DNA from: Zerene cesonia
Taxonomy: Eukaryota; Arthropoda; Insecta; Lepidoptera; Pieridae
Length of the DNA: 64,000 nucleotides
Direction: 5' to 3'
Assembly (NCBI RefSeq): GCF_012273895.1
Contig: NC_052127.1
Coordinates: forward strand, 3,220,247-3,284,246
The position numbers and the translations under genes were made by a program. Positions 44,231 through 55,459 of this stretch are shown piece by piece. The stretch's first letter is position 1; every line of letters begins with the position of its first letter. Below the pieces are notes generated by a model. It was not told the DNA's origin, ran no database searches, and was given only the letters and a program-made list of their open reading frames with translations.

Positions 44231-45715
44231 AGATCAGACAAGCAGCAGCTGTATACATCCTCTTTTAATCTTATACCCATAAGGAACCATAAAGTTTATT
44301 TAATGAGGTTATTTTGGCAGAGTACATAATTTTCTTTAACAGTCCTCATATATATCAGTTCAGAAGTTTTGTAAATCATTATCGAGTAAACATATTTTTT
44401 AATACTAATTTAGATATTGTTACACCAATATATTTCATTTTCTTTGTTTTCACATTTATTATGAACAACTTGGAAACCTAATTTAATTTAGTCCACAGCT
44501 AGTTCAAGTGAAAACTATACACGAAAGTCATCTTTGCAGAATTCTGTTTATTTGGCAATAGTAATGAAATCACGAATTATACAAGGCGAGGAAAGGGTCT
44601 ACCAAAACGGTTTACTTTGATGCGGGAGACATAAGTCTTTCAAGATAACATATGTGTACAAACATTTAGGAATACTAGTGGTCCCCCAGTGGTCGAAATT
44701 CGACCTTATCTATAAACAAAAAAGTCTATTTACGTATGTCTCTCAAATATGCCTATTAATGTTTTAATTGTTTTTTATATTAGCTTTATGCACTCCTCTG
44801 AAAATAAGAAAAAACTATAAGTGTAAGTTAATTAATGATTAATTAATGTCCATGTTATTGACAAGGTATTAAATTTACAAGAAATCAAGCATCTAAATGA
44901 AACACATAGGTTCATATATTTTTATGGTAAATCATAATGATTCTAATCTTTTTAAATTTGATAAAGTTTTAAGAAACATATTTATTATCTATGTATAAGC
45001 AATTTATAAAAGCTCCGTACGAATATCACCTACTACTACATCTCTCTTGCAAATTACAATTATATATTTATAAGTATTCAACGATCACTTAAAATGTAAA
45101 AAAAAAACATAAATGTGCAAATATCTCTGTGCAAAAGTTTTGCAGCTAATAAAAGCTATAATTTGCCGATTTTATAACACCATTGTTACCACAGTACATG
45201 CATTTATTAAAATTATAAATATGGAGCACATTTCGTAATTTCTGATAGGATTAACATTTAAAAGTTCGTAATTGGATCCGACACAATTATGGGCGACTGA
45301 ACACGGCTCCATAATTTATGTATTGTTTACTCATTAGGCGTGGAATGTTCTAGACTCGAATCTAAAATAGTAGCAGTTAAATTGATTTATTTAAATTGGT
45401 TAGGTTAGTGTTTGAAGAGCGTGTTCAATCTGACTAGCAAATAATTAGTTTAAAATCTTTGAGAACGTAGTACTTAGTATGTTATTAGAATGTTATATCC
45501 TGAAAGTCTATTAATACTCTCTCTATTCTATGATCATAGTTTGTTCTAAATAAGGCGTAAGTTAGAAAGGTCATATTTAGAAGACACCTCCTGATCTTTT
45601 ATTACAAAACATGATTAGAATCCCTGTTTCTTCTGTCGCTAACATGGGACTCTGTATGAGTTGTTTCATGTGATTTTATCAAATATTTCATATTTTTTGT
45701 TGTTATAAGGTTGCA
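44231..45715. other. AT-rich stretch without recognised features
   Basis: About 1.5 kb with nothing identified up to the gap. Confidence 0.4.
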
Positions 45716-46715
45716 NNNNNNNNNNNNNNNNNNNNNNNNNNNNNNNNNNNNNNNNNNNNNNNNNNNNNNNNNNNNNNNNNNNNNNNNNNNNNNNNNNNNN
45801 NNNNNNNNNNNNNNNNNNNNNNNNNNNNNNNNNNNNNNNNNNNNNNNNNNNNNNNNNNNNNNNNNNNNNNNNNNNNNNNNNNNNNNNNNNNNNNNNNNNN
45901 NNNNNNNNNNNNNNNNNNNNNNNNNNNNNNNNNNNNNNNNNNNNNNNNNNNNNNNNNNNNNNNNNNNNNNNNNNNNNNNNNNNNNNNNNNNNNNNNNNNN
46001 NNNNNNNNNNNNNNNNNNNNNNNNNNNNNNNNNNNNNNNNNNNNNNNNNNNNNNNNNNNNNNNNNNNNNNNNNNNNNNNNNNNNNNNNNNNNNNNNNNNN
46101 NNNNNNNNNNNNNNNNNNNNNNNNNNNNNNNNNNNNNNNNNNNNNNNNNNNNNNNNNNNNNNNNNNNNNNNNNNNNNNNNNNNNNNNNNNNNNNNNNNNN
46201 NNNNNNNNNNNNNNNNNNNNNNNNNNNNNNNNNNNNNNNNNNNNNNNNNNNNNNNNNNNNNNNNNNNNNNNNNNNNNNNNNNNNNNNNNNNNNNNNNNNN
46301 NNNNNNNNNNNNNNNNNNNNNNNNNNNNNNNNNNNNNNNNNNNNNNNNNNNNNNNNNNNNNNNNNNNNNNNNNNNNNNNNNNNNNNNNNNNNNNNNNNNN
46401 NNNNNNNNNNNNNNNNNNNNNNNNNNNNNNNNNNNNNNNNNNNNNNNNNNNNNNNNNNNNNNNNNNNNNNNNNNNNNNNNNNNNNNNNNNNNNNNNNNNN
46501 NNNNNNNNNNNNNNNNNNNNNNNNNNNNNNNNNNNNNNNNNNNNNNNNNNNNNNNNNNNNNNNNNNNNNNNNNNNNNNNNNNNNNNNNNNNNNNNNNNNN
46601 NNNNNNNNNNNNNNNNNNNNNNNNNNNNNNNNNNNNNNNNNNNNNNNNNNNNNNNNNNNNNNNNNNNNNNNNNNNNNNNNNNNNNNNNNNNNNNNNNNNN
46701 NNNNNNNNNNNNNNN
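45716..46715. other. Assembly gap, 1000 N
   Basis: Exactly 1000 N. The three long frames crossing it are artefacts. Confidence 0.98.
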
Positions 46716-47285
46716 GATCTAATTTCAATAACCATAGTTACTAATTATTCCATAAATAATATGGTGTATGCATAATTTTGAAACTATATAACTATAAACT
46801 TTAATATAAAGAAAAAATAAGTTCATTATTGTGTCAGAATTGCCAGGGTTGAGCAATGATAAAAATGTATGTATTGTATGTAGGTTTTCTATTATCGATA
46901 GAACCAGAGGTTACCCGCTATAACCTCACAAACTAATTTATATTGTGAGCAGATATTTATTTTCAATTACGACCATACAATTTTTTTTATTTTAATTGCA
47001 TTTAATTTTAAGCAATACCCATTTATAATCTGGATAGACATTGACATCATTGAAAGCCGAAGACAGCATTTGTCGTATTTTTCAACCTATTTCGTTGAAC
47101 GAGAAAATTAGAATTGTAAAACGGCGCCATTTATTCATTATTTATTCTGTGGACGTTTAAACAAATTGTGTCGGAACAATAGTTTTCATATTTTTAATCT
47201 GTCGCTGACAGAAGTGGCTGCTGGCTGCTAGCTTTTGTTGCAGCAATCAAATTGTAAATTAACGGCTTAATAATTTTCCAATTAT
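46716..47285. other. AT-rich stretch without recognised features
   Basis: Nothing identified. Confidence 0.4.
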
Positions 47286-47312
47286 ACTTAGAAATCCTTT
47301 AATAAAAAAAAA

Positions 47313-47624
47313 GCAGTGGTGGCTCAGTGGTGAGAACCTCGGACTTCAAAATCGATAAGGCGGGGTTCGAGACCGAGCGAGCGTGTAGGAAATAAATTGA
47401 TTTTTCAATTTATCTGCGCATGTGTAACATCAGCACTGCTTAAAAACGGTGAAGGATAACATCGTGAGGAAACCGGCATGTCCAAGAATTAAAAGTTCGA
47501 CGACATGTGACATCTGCCAACCCGCACTTGGCCAGCGTGGTGGATTATGGCCTGAACCCTCATAGGAGGCCTGTGTCCCAGCAGTGGGAACATATATGGG
47601 CTGATGATGATGATGATGATGATA
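47313..47624 (+). mobile_element. SINE S1, full length, best copy
   Basis: A-box GGTGGCTCAGTGGTGAG, B-box GGGGTTCGAGACCG, then AAATAAATTGATTTTTCAA, ATCTGCGCATGTGTAACATC, GGAAACCGGCATGTCC, CATAGGAGGCCTGTGTCCC, AGCAGTGGGAACATATATG and (GAT)7 tail. ACTTAGAAAT precedes it (47286-47295) and follows it (47625-47633 plus the base beyond the Helitron), a target duplication interrupted by the next element. Confidence 0.88.
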
Positions 47625-47633
47625 ACTTAGAAA

Positions 47634-47832
47634 TCCTACTAATATTATAAATGCGAAAGTTTGTAAGGATGTATGTGTGTTTGTTGCTCTTTCACGCAAA
47701 ATCTACTGAACCGTTGCAATGAAATTTGGTACGTAGACAGCTGGACTACTGGAATAACATATAAGCAACTTTTTATCTCGATATTCCTACGGGATACGGA
47801 CTTACGTCTGTGAAACCGCGGGGCGCAGCTAG
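47634..47832 (+). mobile_element. Helitron family A copy in the SINE target duplication
   Basis: TCCTACTAATATTATAAATG after AAA; 3' end TGAAACCGCGGGGCGCAGCTAG-type with T following. Joining the flanks gives ACTTAGAAA + TGCCTAATAA, which resembles ACTTAGAAATCCTTTAATAA left of the SINE. Confidence 0.9.
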
Positions 47833-48026
47833 TGCCTAATAATTATAGATTTAAAAAATTGTTTTATTTCGCGGATGCTTGAATTCATTATAACTTCACT
47901 TTACATGCCTCATTCAGTCCCTTTCAGTACTGGAACTTTTCATCTTTTCATATAATTTCGAGTATTTAGTCAATAAAATATTAACTATAACAATAAATTA
48001 ATTAGTAGTGACATTATAGAAGTTTT

Positions 48027-48090
48027 GATCAAATCAATGATTTTAAGAACTAAAGTACTGACTTTAGTTCTTAAAATCATTGATTTGATC
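48027..48090. repeat. Perfect 30-bp hairpin, 4-nt loop
   Basis: Arms 48027-48056 (begins GATCAAATCAATGATTTTAA) and 48061-48090 are exact complements around ACTG. No duplicate of it is seen elsewhere in the window. Confidence 0.95.
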
Positions 48091-48484
48091 GTATAAATAT
48101 ATTATGATTCATAATTTGCTAATTATGTAACATTATCTGTATCTTGTCTTCCATAAAGATCTACAATAATTACGTCGTTTGAATATATTCAAGCTTTTAC
48201 TTCAATAAATTATTTTCACCTATATCCTCACCGTAATAATTCAATAAACATGTTATTACACTTGCATATTTAATATCGCTAGAACAAAATATGTTTGCAT
48301 TGCTAATCAGTGGCTATTGGCAAGTTGTATAACGATTATTGGGATATTGCGATGACTTTAGAACAATAATAAATGATTTATGCGTCTGCAACAAGTATTA
48401 TAATATTGAAATTAAATTATAATATTCTCATGTATGCGTCTGTTATTGGATTGTAATAATTGCTATTTAATGTGTATATTATAA
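48091..48484. other. AT-rich stretch without recognised features
   Basis: Nothing identified. Confidence 0.4.
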
Positions 48485-48650
48485 CTAGCGGTCCGCCCCG
48501 GCTTCGCCCGGTACGTATATATATAGCCTTCCTCAATAAATGGGCTATCTAATACTGATTAATTTTTCAAATCGGACTAGTAGTTCCTGAGATTGGTGCG
48601 TTCAAACAAATAAACAAACAAACTCTTCAGCTTTATGATATTAGTATAAA
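48485..48650 (-). mobile_element. Helitron-like family C copy
   Basis: CTAGCGGTCCGCCCCGGC, TTCGCCCGGTACGTATAT, AATCGGACTAGTAGTTCC, AACTCTTCAGCTTTATGAT. Full length with both ends recognisable. Confidence 0.85.
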
Positions 48651-48924
48651 TAATTACTTAGATAATACATTCTTTGAACGTTCTTATGATATCGAATATC
48701 TTATAAAAAGTTATTTTTAAAAATATCTCATGTTAAAGTAACATTTCAAATTAGGTTACTGTTAAAAAATCTAGACGTTAATGAAGTGGGTTTATATTTT
48801 GTAGTTGTAATTGGGGCTACGGCTTCCGTTTATATATATATATTTTCCCCGACTTTTCGTTAGATTACTTTTCTTATTGAAGTGAAGAAGAGTTTTGAAT
48901 GATTATTTTCTACGATCATATTAA

Positions 48925-49141
48925 TTAGTAGCATACCCGGTCACGCGTTGCTGTGGCTGAGTAATAATTAAAAACATTAAGATTATAAATTAACGGGTTA
49001 ATTAATCGAAATAAAAACTATCCTATATCATAAGTTGGACCAAATGACACATAAAATGCCAAATTTCATCAAAATCGGTTGAGTTGGTGAACAGTTCATT
49101 AGGAACATACATCATGACACTGGATTTTTATATACAAAGAT
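48925..49141 (-). mobile_element. Helitron-like family F copy
   Basis: TTAGTAGCATACCCGGTCAC edge, AAACTATCCTATATCATAAG, CAAAATCGGTTGAGTTGG, end ATGACACTGGATTTTTATA. Confidence 0.65.
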
Positions 49142-51355
49142 TGTACTCAATAACTATTGAAAATACTTCTCAAAAACCCACAGGAACGGGAATTAATTTC
49201 ACTATTTCCATTTCGAATCTCGCTAGTGTTATATACGCAATAGTTTCGGATGATTTATTGAAAAACCAATGGATGGTTGTATGTAAGATATTCTTCTCAT
49301 CAAAATAGTTCATTGGCTTTGAATTAAATTTGGTTACAAATAAATTAATAGCTTCGTTATATATCCCGATATCAAACGAAAGAAATAGCAGTAAAAATCT
49401 AGCTGCATCATTATTAACCGGATTTATTTTATAGAGAAAGAAAAGTTTAAACAAAACATCACAACGACTATTCTGATTACATAACAAGGATTGGTTTTTA
49501 CTCTGTCTATTAAAAACTTTCCTTTAATTCTCGTTCGAATATCGCAGACTTGTATTCAAATTAATCTAGAACTTTATCTAGGTGCGCTAGCTTGTGGTGT
49601 CACTAGCTTAGAACTTATTAACTAAGTTCTACAACAAAATACACGTGTACTTGTTGAGTTCTAGCGCTAAACAAGATTAGACTTAGCTCGAACAACGTGC
49701 TGCCTAGATTTGAGAGCAAGAAATATTGTTTCTTGTTGTTTAGAAAATAAGCGATGTGAATAAATATTGATTCATAAGGTATTGAACAACCAGTTATAAA
49801 GCGCGATTATGAAATAAATAAACCAAGTAGGAGTAGTATTAAATCTTTACGTTTTTTGACAATATGACAATATTTTATTAAGCACTACAATACTTTTTCT
49901 AAGTAATTTAATTCTTAATCTAATGTTTTGTCTCTTCTCTCACTCTAAATACAAATGAACTAAATACAACTTCGCAAATTGTTGTTATGGTAATGAAGAC
50001 TTTGCCAGTATCAATTTAAAAAGTTCTCACTTTGTCATGGAGTCCTTGACGGGACTTTCATAAATGTATACATTTGGTTACATTTGGTTTGGTTACATTT
50101 TGTAATGCCACATAAATGGAAATTGCTCTTATAGATAAAACATGTTACTAAAAAATTCATTATTTTTGAAGACGCCCATATCCTTTTTTATTCCCGTCGT
50201 CAACCCCTTCTAGTAATAATAACTAGTCTAAATGATTCTATCATATAAAATATGAAAAAAAAGAACTCAAATCGTCATACAGACTGGCTATAATTTGATG
50301 CACATTAATTGTCCATTTTTAACTTTTGATATTTAATTTCAATACCATAATAGAGTAAAATCTAAAATAAAACTTTTATTCGATACAAACATGAATGAAG
50401 AACGATCCTATTTGGGATCCTGTACTATATTCTCATCCTTTCCAGTTCTTTCCTTATTTCCATTCCATTGTTCTGTCGTCAATCCTTTCTGTATCCCTTT
50501 CATTTAAAAATCTGGCAATGCAGTAATCGTCGCTTTTCTTAGTACCTCTAGTTAACCTACAGAGGCATCATTAAATTTCGAGTTACTAATCTAAAATATA
50601 AGAAAACAATCCTCAAAATAATTTAGCCTTAGCTGGGCTTAGATACATATTAAATTAAATCAGTTTTCCTTAACATATATTTACATTTACGTCCATAAAT
50701 GCTTTGTAACTACGATATTCGGAGTTCTACTGAAGATAGTCAACCATCGGAGTGGAACGAGCGTTATTGCGTAGGAATGTACCTGTACGTTCGCTTTGAT
50801 TAAAACGACCCATTTAACATCAGCTATTGTTTCGGAAAATAATTTATGATTGCAAATACATAGGCAATATTGATAGAGTTGAAACGAAACGCGAGTTCAT
50901 TGGCGAATTGGTCATTCAAACATCTTTTCTTGTGGATTCTGTTTTCATTTTTTCATGTGTTTACATCACAAATGTCACGTTTATTTGTACGTTTCTTTTA
51001 AGATAAGTTATATAGCGTGACTCAGACCCGTATACAAGTAGACAAAGGTGCGATGTCATTGTAGGTGACCCTATTGTCATGGCGGATACAATTCCAGGGA
51101 GATTCCATTTGGAACGAGGAACGTAGTAGAATACGATTATAACAAGATTCGATTTAGTAGATACTGCACGAATATCAAGCATTTTCGTGCGAAATTATCC
51201 TATGTAATTAAAAAATAAAACTAATATTATTTTCAACCGCGACGGTGCAAAAACGAAGGTTCTTATTTAAAATGAGTTTTTTTCTCAATAGTGTTAGTGG
51301 ATAATTGCGTTGATTTTCAATAGATTAATGGGATCCTTTTAATTCTAAATATGAA
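49142..51355. other. Mostly unassigned; one long minus-strand frame
   Basis: A frame at 49170-49487 (minus) is open for 105 codons but has no ATG in its first half. A worn P fragment may lie at 50415-50575 (minus; CTCATCCTTTCCAGTTCTTTC). 49560-49700 has AT-poor repeats of TAGAACTTA. Nothing else recognised. Confidence 0.35.
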
Positions 51356-51541
51356 ATCTATATATATAAAATTCTCGTGTCACAGTTTTCGTTGCCAAAC
51401 TCCTCCGAAACGGCTTGACCGATTCCTCTGAAATTTGGTAAGCATATTGGGTAGGTCTGAGAATCGGCCAACATCTATTTTTTATCCCGATATTCCTACG
51501 GGATACGGACTTACGCGGGTGAAACCGCGGGGCGCAGCTAG
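51356..51541 (+). mobile_element. Chimeric Helitron: family D 5' half, family A 3' half
   Basis: 51356-51480 follows D (TATAAAATTCTCGTGTCAC, CCGAAACGGCTTGACCG, GGGTAGGTCTGAGAATC, CAACATCTATTTTTTAT). 51487-51541 is A (CCCGATATTCCTACGGGAT, ACGCGGGTGAAACCGCG, GGGCGCAGCTAG|T). Confidence 0.85.
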
Positions 51542-51764
51542 TGTATACATAAATTAATGTTGTGTGGTAATGTGGTACGTCACTGGAGACGTCAGTGATC
51601 ATTTTTGTAGACAAAATTTCATATCATTTTTTGCGTAGGTATTATATATATATTGTATATAGTTGTGTTTTATTATACCAATCTGGACGGAGCCTGGTCT
51701 GGCTAGATTTACATTAAAGCAAAGAATGAAAGGTACATAAACCAGTAATCAAGACAGCTGTATA

Positions 51765-51929
51765 TTTCCAACTGTTTGCCTGTTTCTTCACGCCCAAACT
51801 ACTTAGCCGATTCGAATAAAATTTCGTACAAAACTAATTTGAAAACTGAAAAAGGTTTTTTCTTGGAAATTGCATAGGAATGCGAGTATTTCTTTAAATA
51901 CGAGAGCGAAGCCACAGGCAGAAAGCTAG
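51765..51929 (+). mobile_element. Helitron-like family H copy
   Basis: TTTGCCTGTTTCTTCACGCC, AAACTACTTAGCCGATTCG, ending GAGCGAAGCCACAGGCAG, AAAGCTAG|T. Confidence 0.65.
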
Positions 51930-52159
51930 TGCCCAATATAGACGAAAATCTAGTTCCTGAACTAATAGTCTAACCTTTTTTGCCCTAAAAGCAAGTCACG
52001 ATAGAAATTGAATACCACTCAAACGGTAATAAAGTTGAAAAGGGTCGTAAATACCACCAGGAGATTTATGCAGACCTAAGGGTCGCCATAACAGCTGATT
52101 GTAAATCACGAGCCAACGTGTAGGACGTGTAAATCTTCGAAATTTATTTCAAATTTTTC

Positions 52160-52800
52160 CCACGCTTTTTAAGGTTCCATACCAAAAAGGTAATGCAGGC
52201 CCTGTTACAAATCTGTGACACTGTTACAAAGAATACTCTGTCCGTATGTGTGTCCGTCTGTGTGTCAGCAGGCAGTAAGTATCTCTAAATCTGTGATAGT
52301 TCATATATAGATAATAGGAAGAATTATAGACATAGCACTCGAAGTATCTAGGCAGAAATGGAGATGGGCAAGTCATCTGTAGATTAAGAGACGGTAGGTA
52401 GACCAACAAAATCTTAGAATGGCATCCTTGGACTGGACGAAGGAAGGTCGGACGTCAGCCTACTAGATGGGATGACTACATAGTGAAGGTCTTGGAAAGG
52501 AAATGGAAGAGGGTAGCGAAGAACGGGAAAGAACGGCGTGCACATGAAGAGTCCTATACTCAACTCTGGGTTAAATCGAGATCTGATTGAACTGAGAAAG
52601 AAAAAGAAAAAGTAGAAAGTTTCAGAAAATATGTATTTCTTTTAGTGCTATAAAACCAATGATAAAAAATCGAGGATAATCAACGGTTGGCATGGCCATA
52701 AATTGGATGGGTTACAAATGTTTTTGCATTCGCTCATTAGCTTATTTTTTCGGAACCCTTGGTGTCACGGGTCCGCCTCGCACTTGACCAATTTTTAAAT
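52160..52800 (+). repeat. Repeat family T copy split by a LINE fragment
   Basis: 5' part 52160-52290 (TTTTTAAGGTTCCATACC, CTGTCCGTATGTGTGTCCG, CAGCAGGCAGTAAGTATCTC, TGTGATAGTT). 3' part 52612-52800 (CCAATGATAAAAAATCGAGG, TCGGAACCCTTGGTGTCACG, CTCGCACTTGACCAATTTTT). The LINE remnant lies between. Confidence 0.7.
52321..52590 (+). pseudogene. RTE-type LINE remnant, C-terminal end of ORF
   Basis: The translation in two phases gives the C-terminal signature of RTE/BovB-like retrotransposon polyproteins: first IIDIALEVSRQKWRWASHL, then, after a frameshift near 52379, DGR-stop-TNKILEWHP, GRQPTRWDDYIVKVLE, KWKRVAKNGKERR, HEESYTQLW and a normal stop at 52588-52590. The expected Trp after DGR is a TAG stop. 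So one frameshift and one nonsense change are visible; the endonuclease and reverse transcriptase domains are absent. An A/G-rich tail (GAAAGAAAAAGAAAAAG) follows, as expected of a 3' end. A 5'-truncated dead insertion. Confidence 0.8.
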
Positions 52801-52974
52801 GATCATTCGACACGTGATTGGATTGCAAATTGATTCAATTCAATGATTATAATTCATTATTGTGGTCGGAAAATTTCGATATTTGTGTCGCAGTTATTAT
52901 GTTTGGTACAAGATTTATAAATAAAATAAATAATAAATGGAAATAAAAACACACAACTAAGATTATCTCTACTC

Positions 52975-53175
52975 ATATTATAAATGCCCAAGTAACTCTG
53001 TCTGCCTAAACCAACCGATTCCTTTAAATTTTAACATATTATGTTATCCTGATATCAAAGCTATATTACTACAAAGTTTCATGAAAATCCATTCAGTAGT
53101 TTTTGCGTGAAAGAGCAACAAACACACCTACATCCTTACAAACTTTCGCATTTATAATATTAGTAGGAAGTAGGA
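52975..53175. mobile_element. Two Helitron 5' ends facing outward
   Basis: Left: plus-strand 5' end of the H type (ATATTATAAATGCCCAAG, CTCTGTCTGCCTAAACC). Right: minus-strand 5' half of family A (GTTTTTGCGTGAAAGAGC, CGCATTTATAATATTAG, two TCCTA units). No CTAG end is present. Confidence 0.7.
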
Positions 53176-53630
53176 TTAATTATTTGCTGTTTTGTTACCA
53201 TGATATCACGCTATAAATATAATGTCAGCTATACATATCGTATTATAAACAAACTATCACTCACTAAATTACATATAACCGTTTTGTAAACCCTTGAATA
53301 CACCATCTATAGAGGTTACATGCAACAAAAATCACAAGAGATGAAGTCTATTGTGAAAACAAGAGGTAAAAAGGCGGTTACATCATCCCGCAGTACTAAA
53401 CAAACTTTGTTACAGTATCTGCAGAATGTTCGCGGACAATGGACCACAGAAAAGATTTTACACTACGGTCCAAGTGATGAATAAAACTTGAGCGATAAGG
53501 GAACTGGTATAGGATGAGTTTTTAAGCGTTGATGGCATGGTTTCAGTGTGTGCTTGGTTGTTGAAATATAGGCGAACAGCCTGTTTATCCAGCTTTGATA
53601 TCTTTGACTTGACATGAAGATTTTTTTATG
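53176..53630. other. AT-rich stretch without recognised features
   Basis: Nothing identified. Confidence 0.4.
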
Positions 53631-53810
53631 TCATAGCCGGTAACTGAGCTGTTGCTACTCCTGTAAGCATACATGAACACTTGCAGAAGTAGGGTTACAT
53701 ATGGATGTCCTGCTTTTAAGGGGTAAGATAAATTAATATTTGACGACGGGAATAAACGAATAGACTTGGAAGGGTGAAGAAAAGGCTTCGGGACTTCGGC
53801 TCCCTCACTC
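53631..53810 (+). repeat. Repeat family P copy 1 of a tandem pair
   Basis: TTTTTATGTCATAGCCGG, GCAGAAGTAGGGTTACATAT, CTTTTAAGGGGTAAGATAA, ends TCGGCTCCCTCACTC where copy 2 begins. 3' part missing. Confidence 0.65.
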
Positions 53811-54116
53811 TTTTTCTTTTTTTTTTGTCATAGCCTGATGGTAAGCGATTACCACCGCCCATGAACATTCGCAAAGGTAGTGACTCTGCGAATGCGCTGC
53901 CCGCTTTTTTGGGGTAAGGAAAAAGGAAGGGATTTACGACTGGAAGGAAGGAATGGTCTGTGACGGATGAGGAAAAGGAAATGGGCCTCCGGCTCCCCCA
54001 CTCACCGTACGAAACACAGTGGCATTTCGCTATTTCACGCCGGTCTTCTGTGGGGGTGTGGTACTTCCCCGGTGCGAGCTGGCCCAATTCGTGCCGAAGC
54101 GTGCTCAACTCCCACA
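53811..54116 (+). repeat. Repeat family P copy 2, full length
   Basis: Begins TTTTTCTTTTTTTTTTGTCA, then TGATGGTAAGCGATTACC, GGGCCTCCGGCTCCCCC, ACGCCGGTCTTCTGTGGG, GGTGTGGTACTTCCCCGG, CCGAAGCGTGCTCAACTCC. Both-strand reading frames inside are repeat-borne. I cannot assign the family to a transposon class. Confidence 0.75.
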
Positions 54117-54162
54117 ATAAAACTCGCTAAAGGCAACTCAGTAGCGTACTACTATTACTACT

Positions 54163-54230
54163 ATTTGACGCACATCTTTTGTGAGGGTGGTGCCGACTTC
54201 GGGGTGAGCTGCCTCAATTCATGCCGGAGC
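54163..54230 (+). repeat. Repeat family P 3'-end fragment
   Basis: TTGACGCACATCTTTTGTGAG, GGGGTGAGCTGCCTCAATTC, ATGCCGGAGC: a diverged third P end directly after the tandem pair. Confidence 0.5.
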
Positions 54231-54544
54231 TAAGATACGGGAAGATAAAGTATCATACAACAAGCTTGTACATACAATATTGCTTTATTTGTTACTTGGA
54301 CCTCACTCGATTTTCTCATTATAAAAGCGATTTTATTCCCCGACTTTGAGAATTTTTGAAAACCGCAACAATCGCTTGAGCGACGGCGGACGTTTAATTA
54401 AATAACAAAAGACTTTAACAGCGAAATTGTTTGTGGTTTCTCTGATAAGATGTGAAGGAAATCATTTTTTAGCTGTTGATTCACACTGTAAACAAATAGG
54501 TTTCATATCGTATGTAGGTACCTATAGTTGTATATTATAATACA

Positions 54545-54684
54545 CTAGCTGTTCGCCCCGGTTTTGCTCGTGGTTGCAGCTTTTTAATGGTGAAAGAATT
54601 TTAAAAATCGCTCTAGTAGTTTTGGAGCTTATCCATTACAACTAAATAAATACATAGTTCCTCTTCATAATATTAATGTAGATA
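54545..54684 (-). mobile_element. Helitron-like family I copy
   Basis: CTAGCTGTTCGCCCCGG edge, GTGAAAGAATTTTAAAAATC, TAGTAGTTTTGGAGC, end CATAATATTAATGTAGAT. Confidence 0.65.
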
Positions 54685-54784
54685 TGTGCTCACCGCTAGC
54701 TCTTTTGATTCCGTAAGTGTCTATAAAATTATGTTAACTTAAATTCTTGAAAAATTTTATGTAGAAAATAATTATTTCGCACAA

Positions 54785-54885
54785 AACACGAAACCGCCTT
54801 CCAGTTGTCAGAACTAAAACAATTCTAAATGAGACACACGGAAGACATTAGCTTTTAAATAAAAAAAAATCGAAGTCTAAATTCG
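54785..54885 (+). repeat. Interspersed repeat fragment
   Basis: CTTCCAGTTGTCAGAAC, ATGAGACACACGGAAGAC, GCTTTTAAATAAAAAAAA; same order as 30605-30690. Confidence 0.35.
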
Positions 54886-55459
54886 AAAATCTAAAGTAAT
54901 AAACAAAAATAAAGTCCGTTGTCCGTTTAGATTCCGCTAAAACCACACTAAGGTTTCTGAACTCAATTTTTGGTTAAAAGGAAAACGTTTTTAAAATTAA
55001 ACAAAATAATGGCTGAAGAATTTCTTAAATTTCCTTTAAAGTATAAACTATATAGTATATCAGATCATACATAAGATCCGTATTCAAAGGTTAATCAAAT
55101 TGAAATAGTGATGTTCCTAAGACCACACTTGTAAGATCAAGCGTGGGAAGTTATACAAATTCCATCGAGTCATTTAGCGACAAAGCGAAACTAAGAAGGC
55201 ACTTGTAGAGTTTAATTTCAAATGCTAATACAGTGTCTATGAATAAGTAATTACACGTGGCGCCGCCGCAATAAAATTAAACCGTTCTGGTATTGTTTTG
55301 TGTTCAATTCAATGTCACTAATCCCTTGAACAATGTTGCTGAATATAGGACATGACTTGCAATGTATCATCTTAAAAAATGCACTAACTGTTTATTTAGA
55401 CTAATTATAATTACAATACACTAATTATATATTTAGATATTATTAATCGCGTTACGCTT
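54886..55459. other. AT-rich stretch without recognised features
   Basis: Nothing identified. Confidence 0.4.

Noticed and set aside
45602..46775. Three frames of 341-377 codons
   Set aside because: Created by the 1000-N gap.
47313..47385. tRNA gene
   Set aside because: Only A and B boxes are tRNA-like; the body and ATG tail show SINE S1.
48027..48090. Intrinsic transcription terminator
   Set aside because: No T-run follows as such and the genome is eukaryotic.
53716..54233. 133- and 88-codon frames
   Set aside because: Lie in repeat P, and the similar frames at 55493-55931 are the same repeat.
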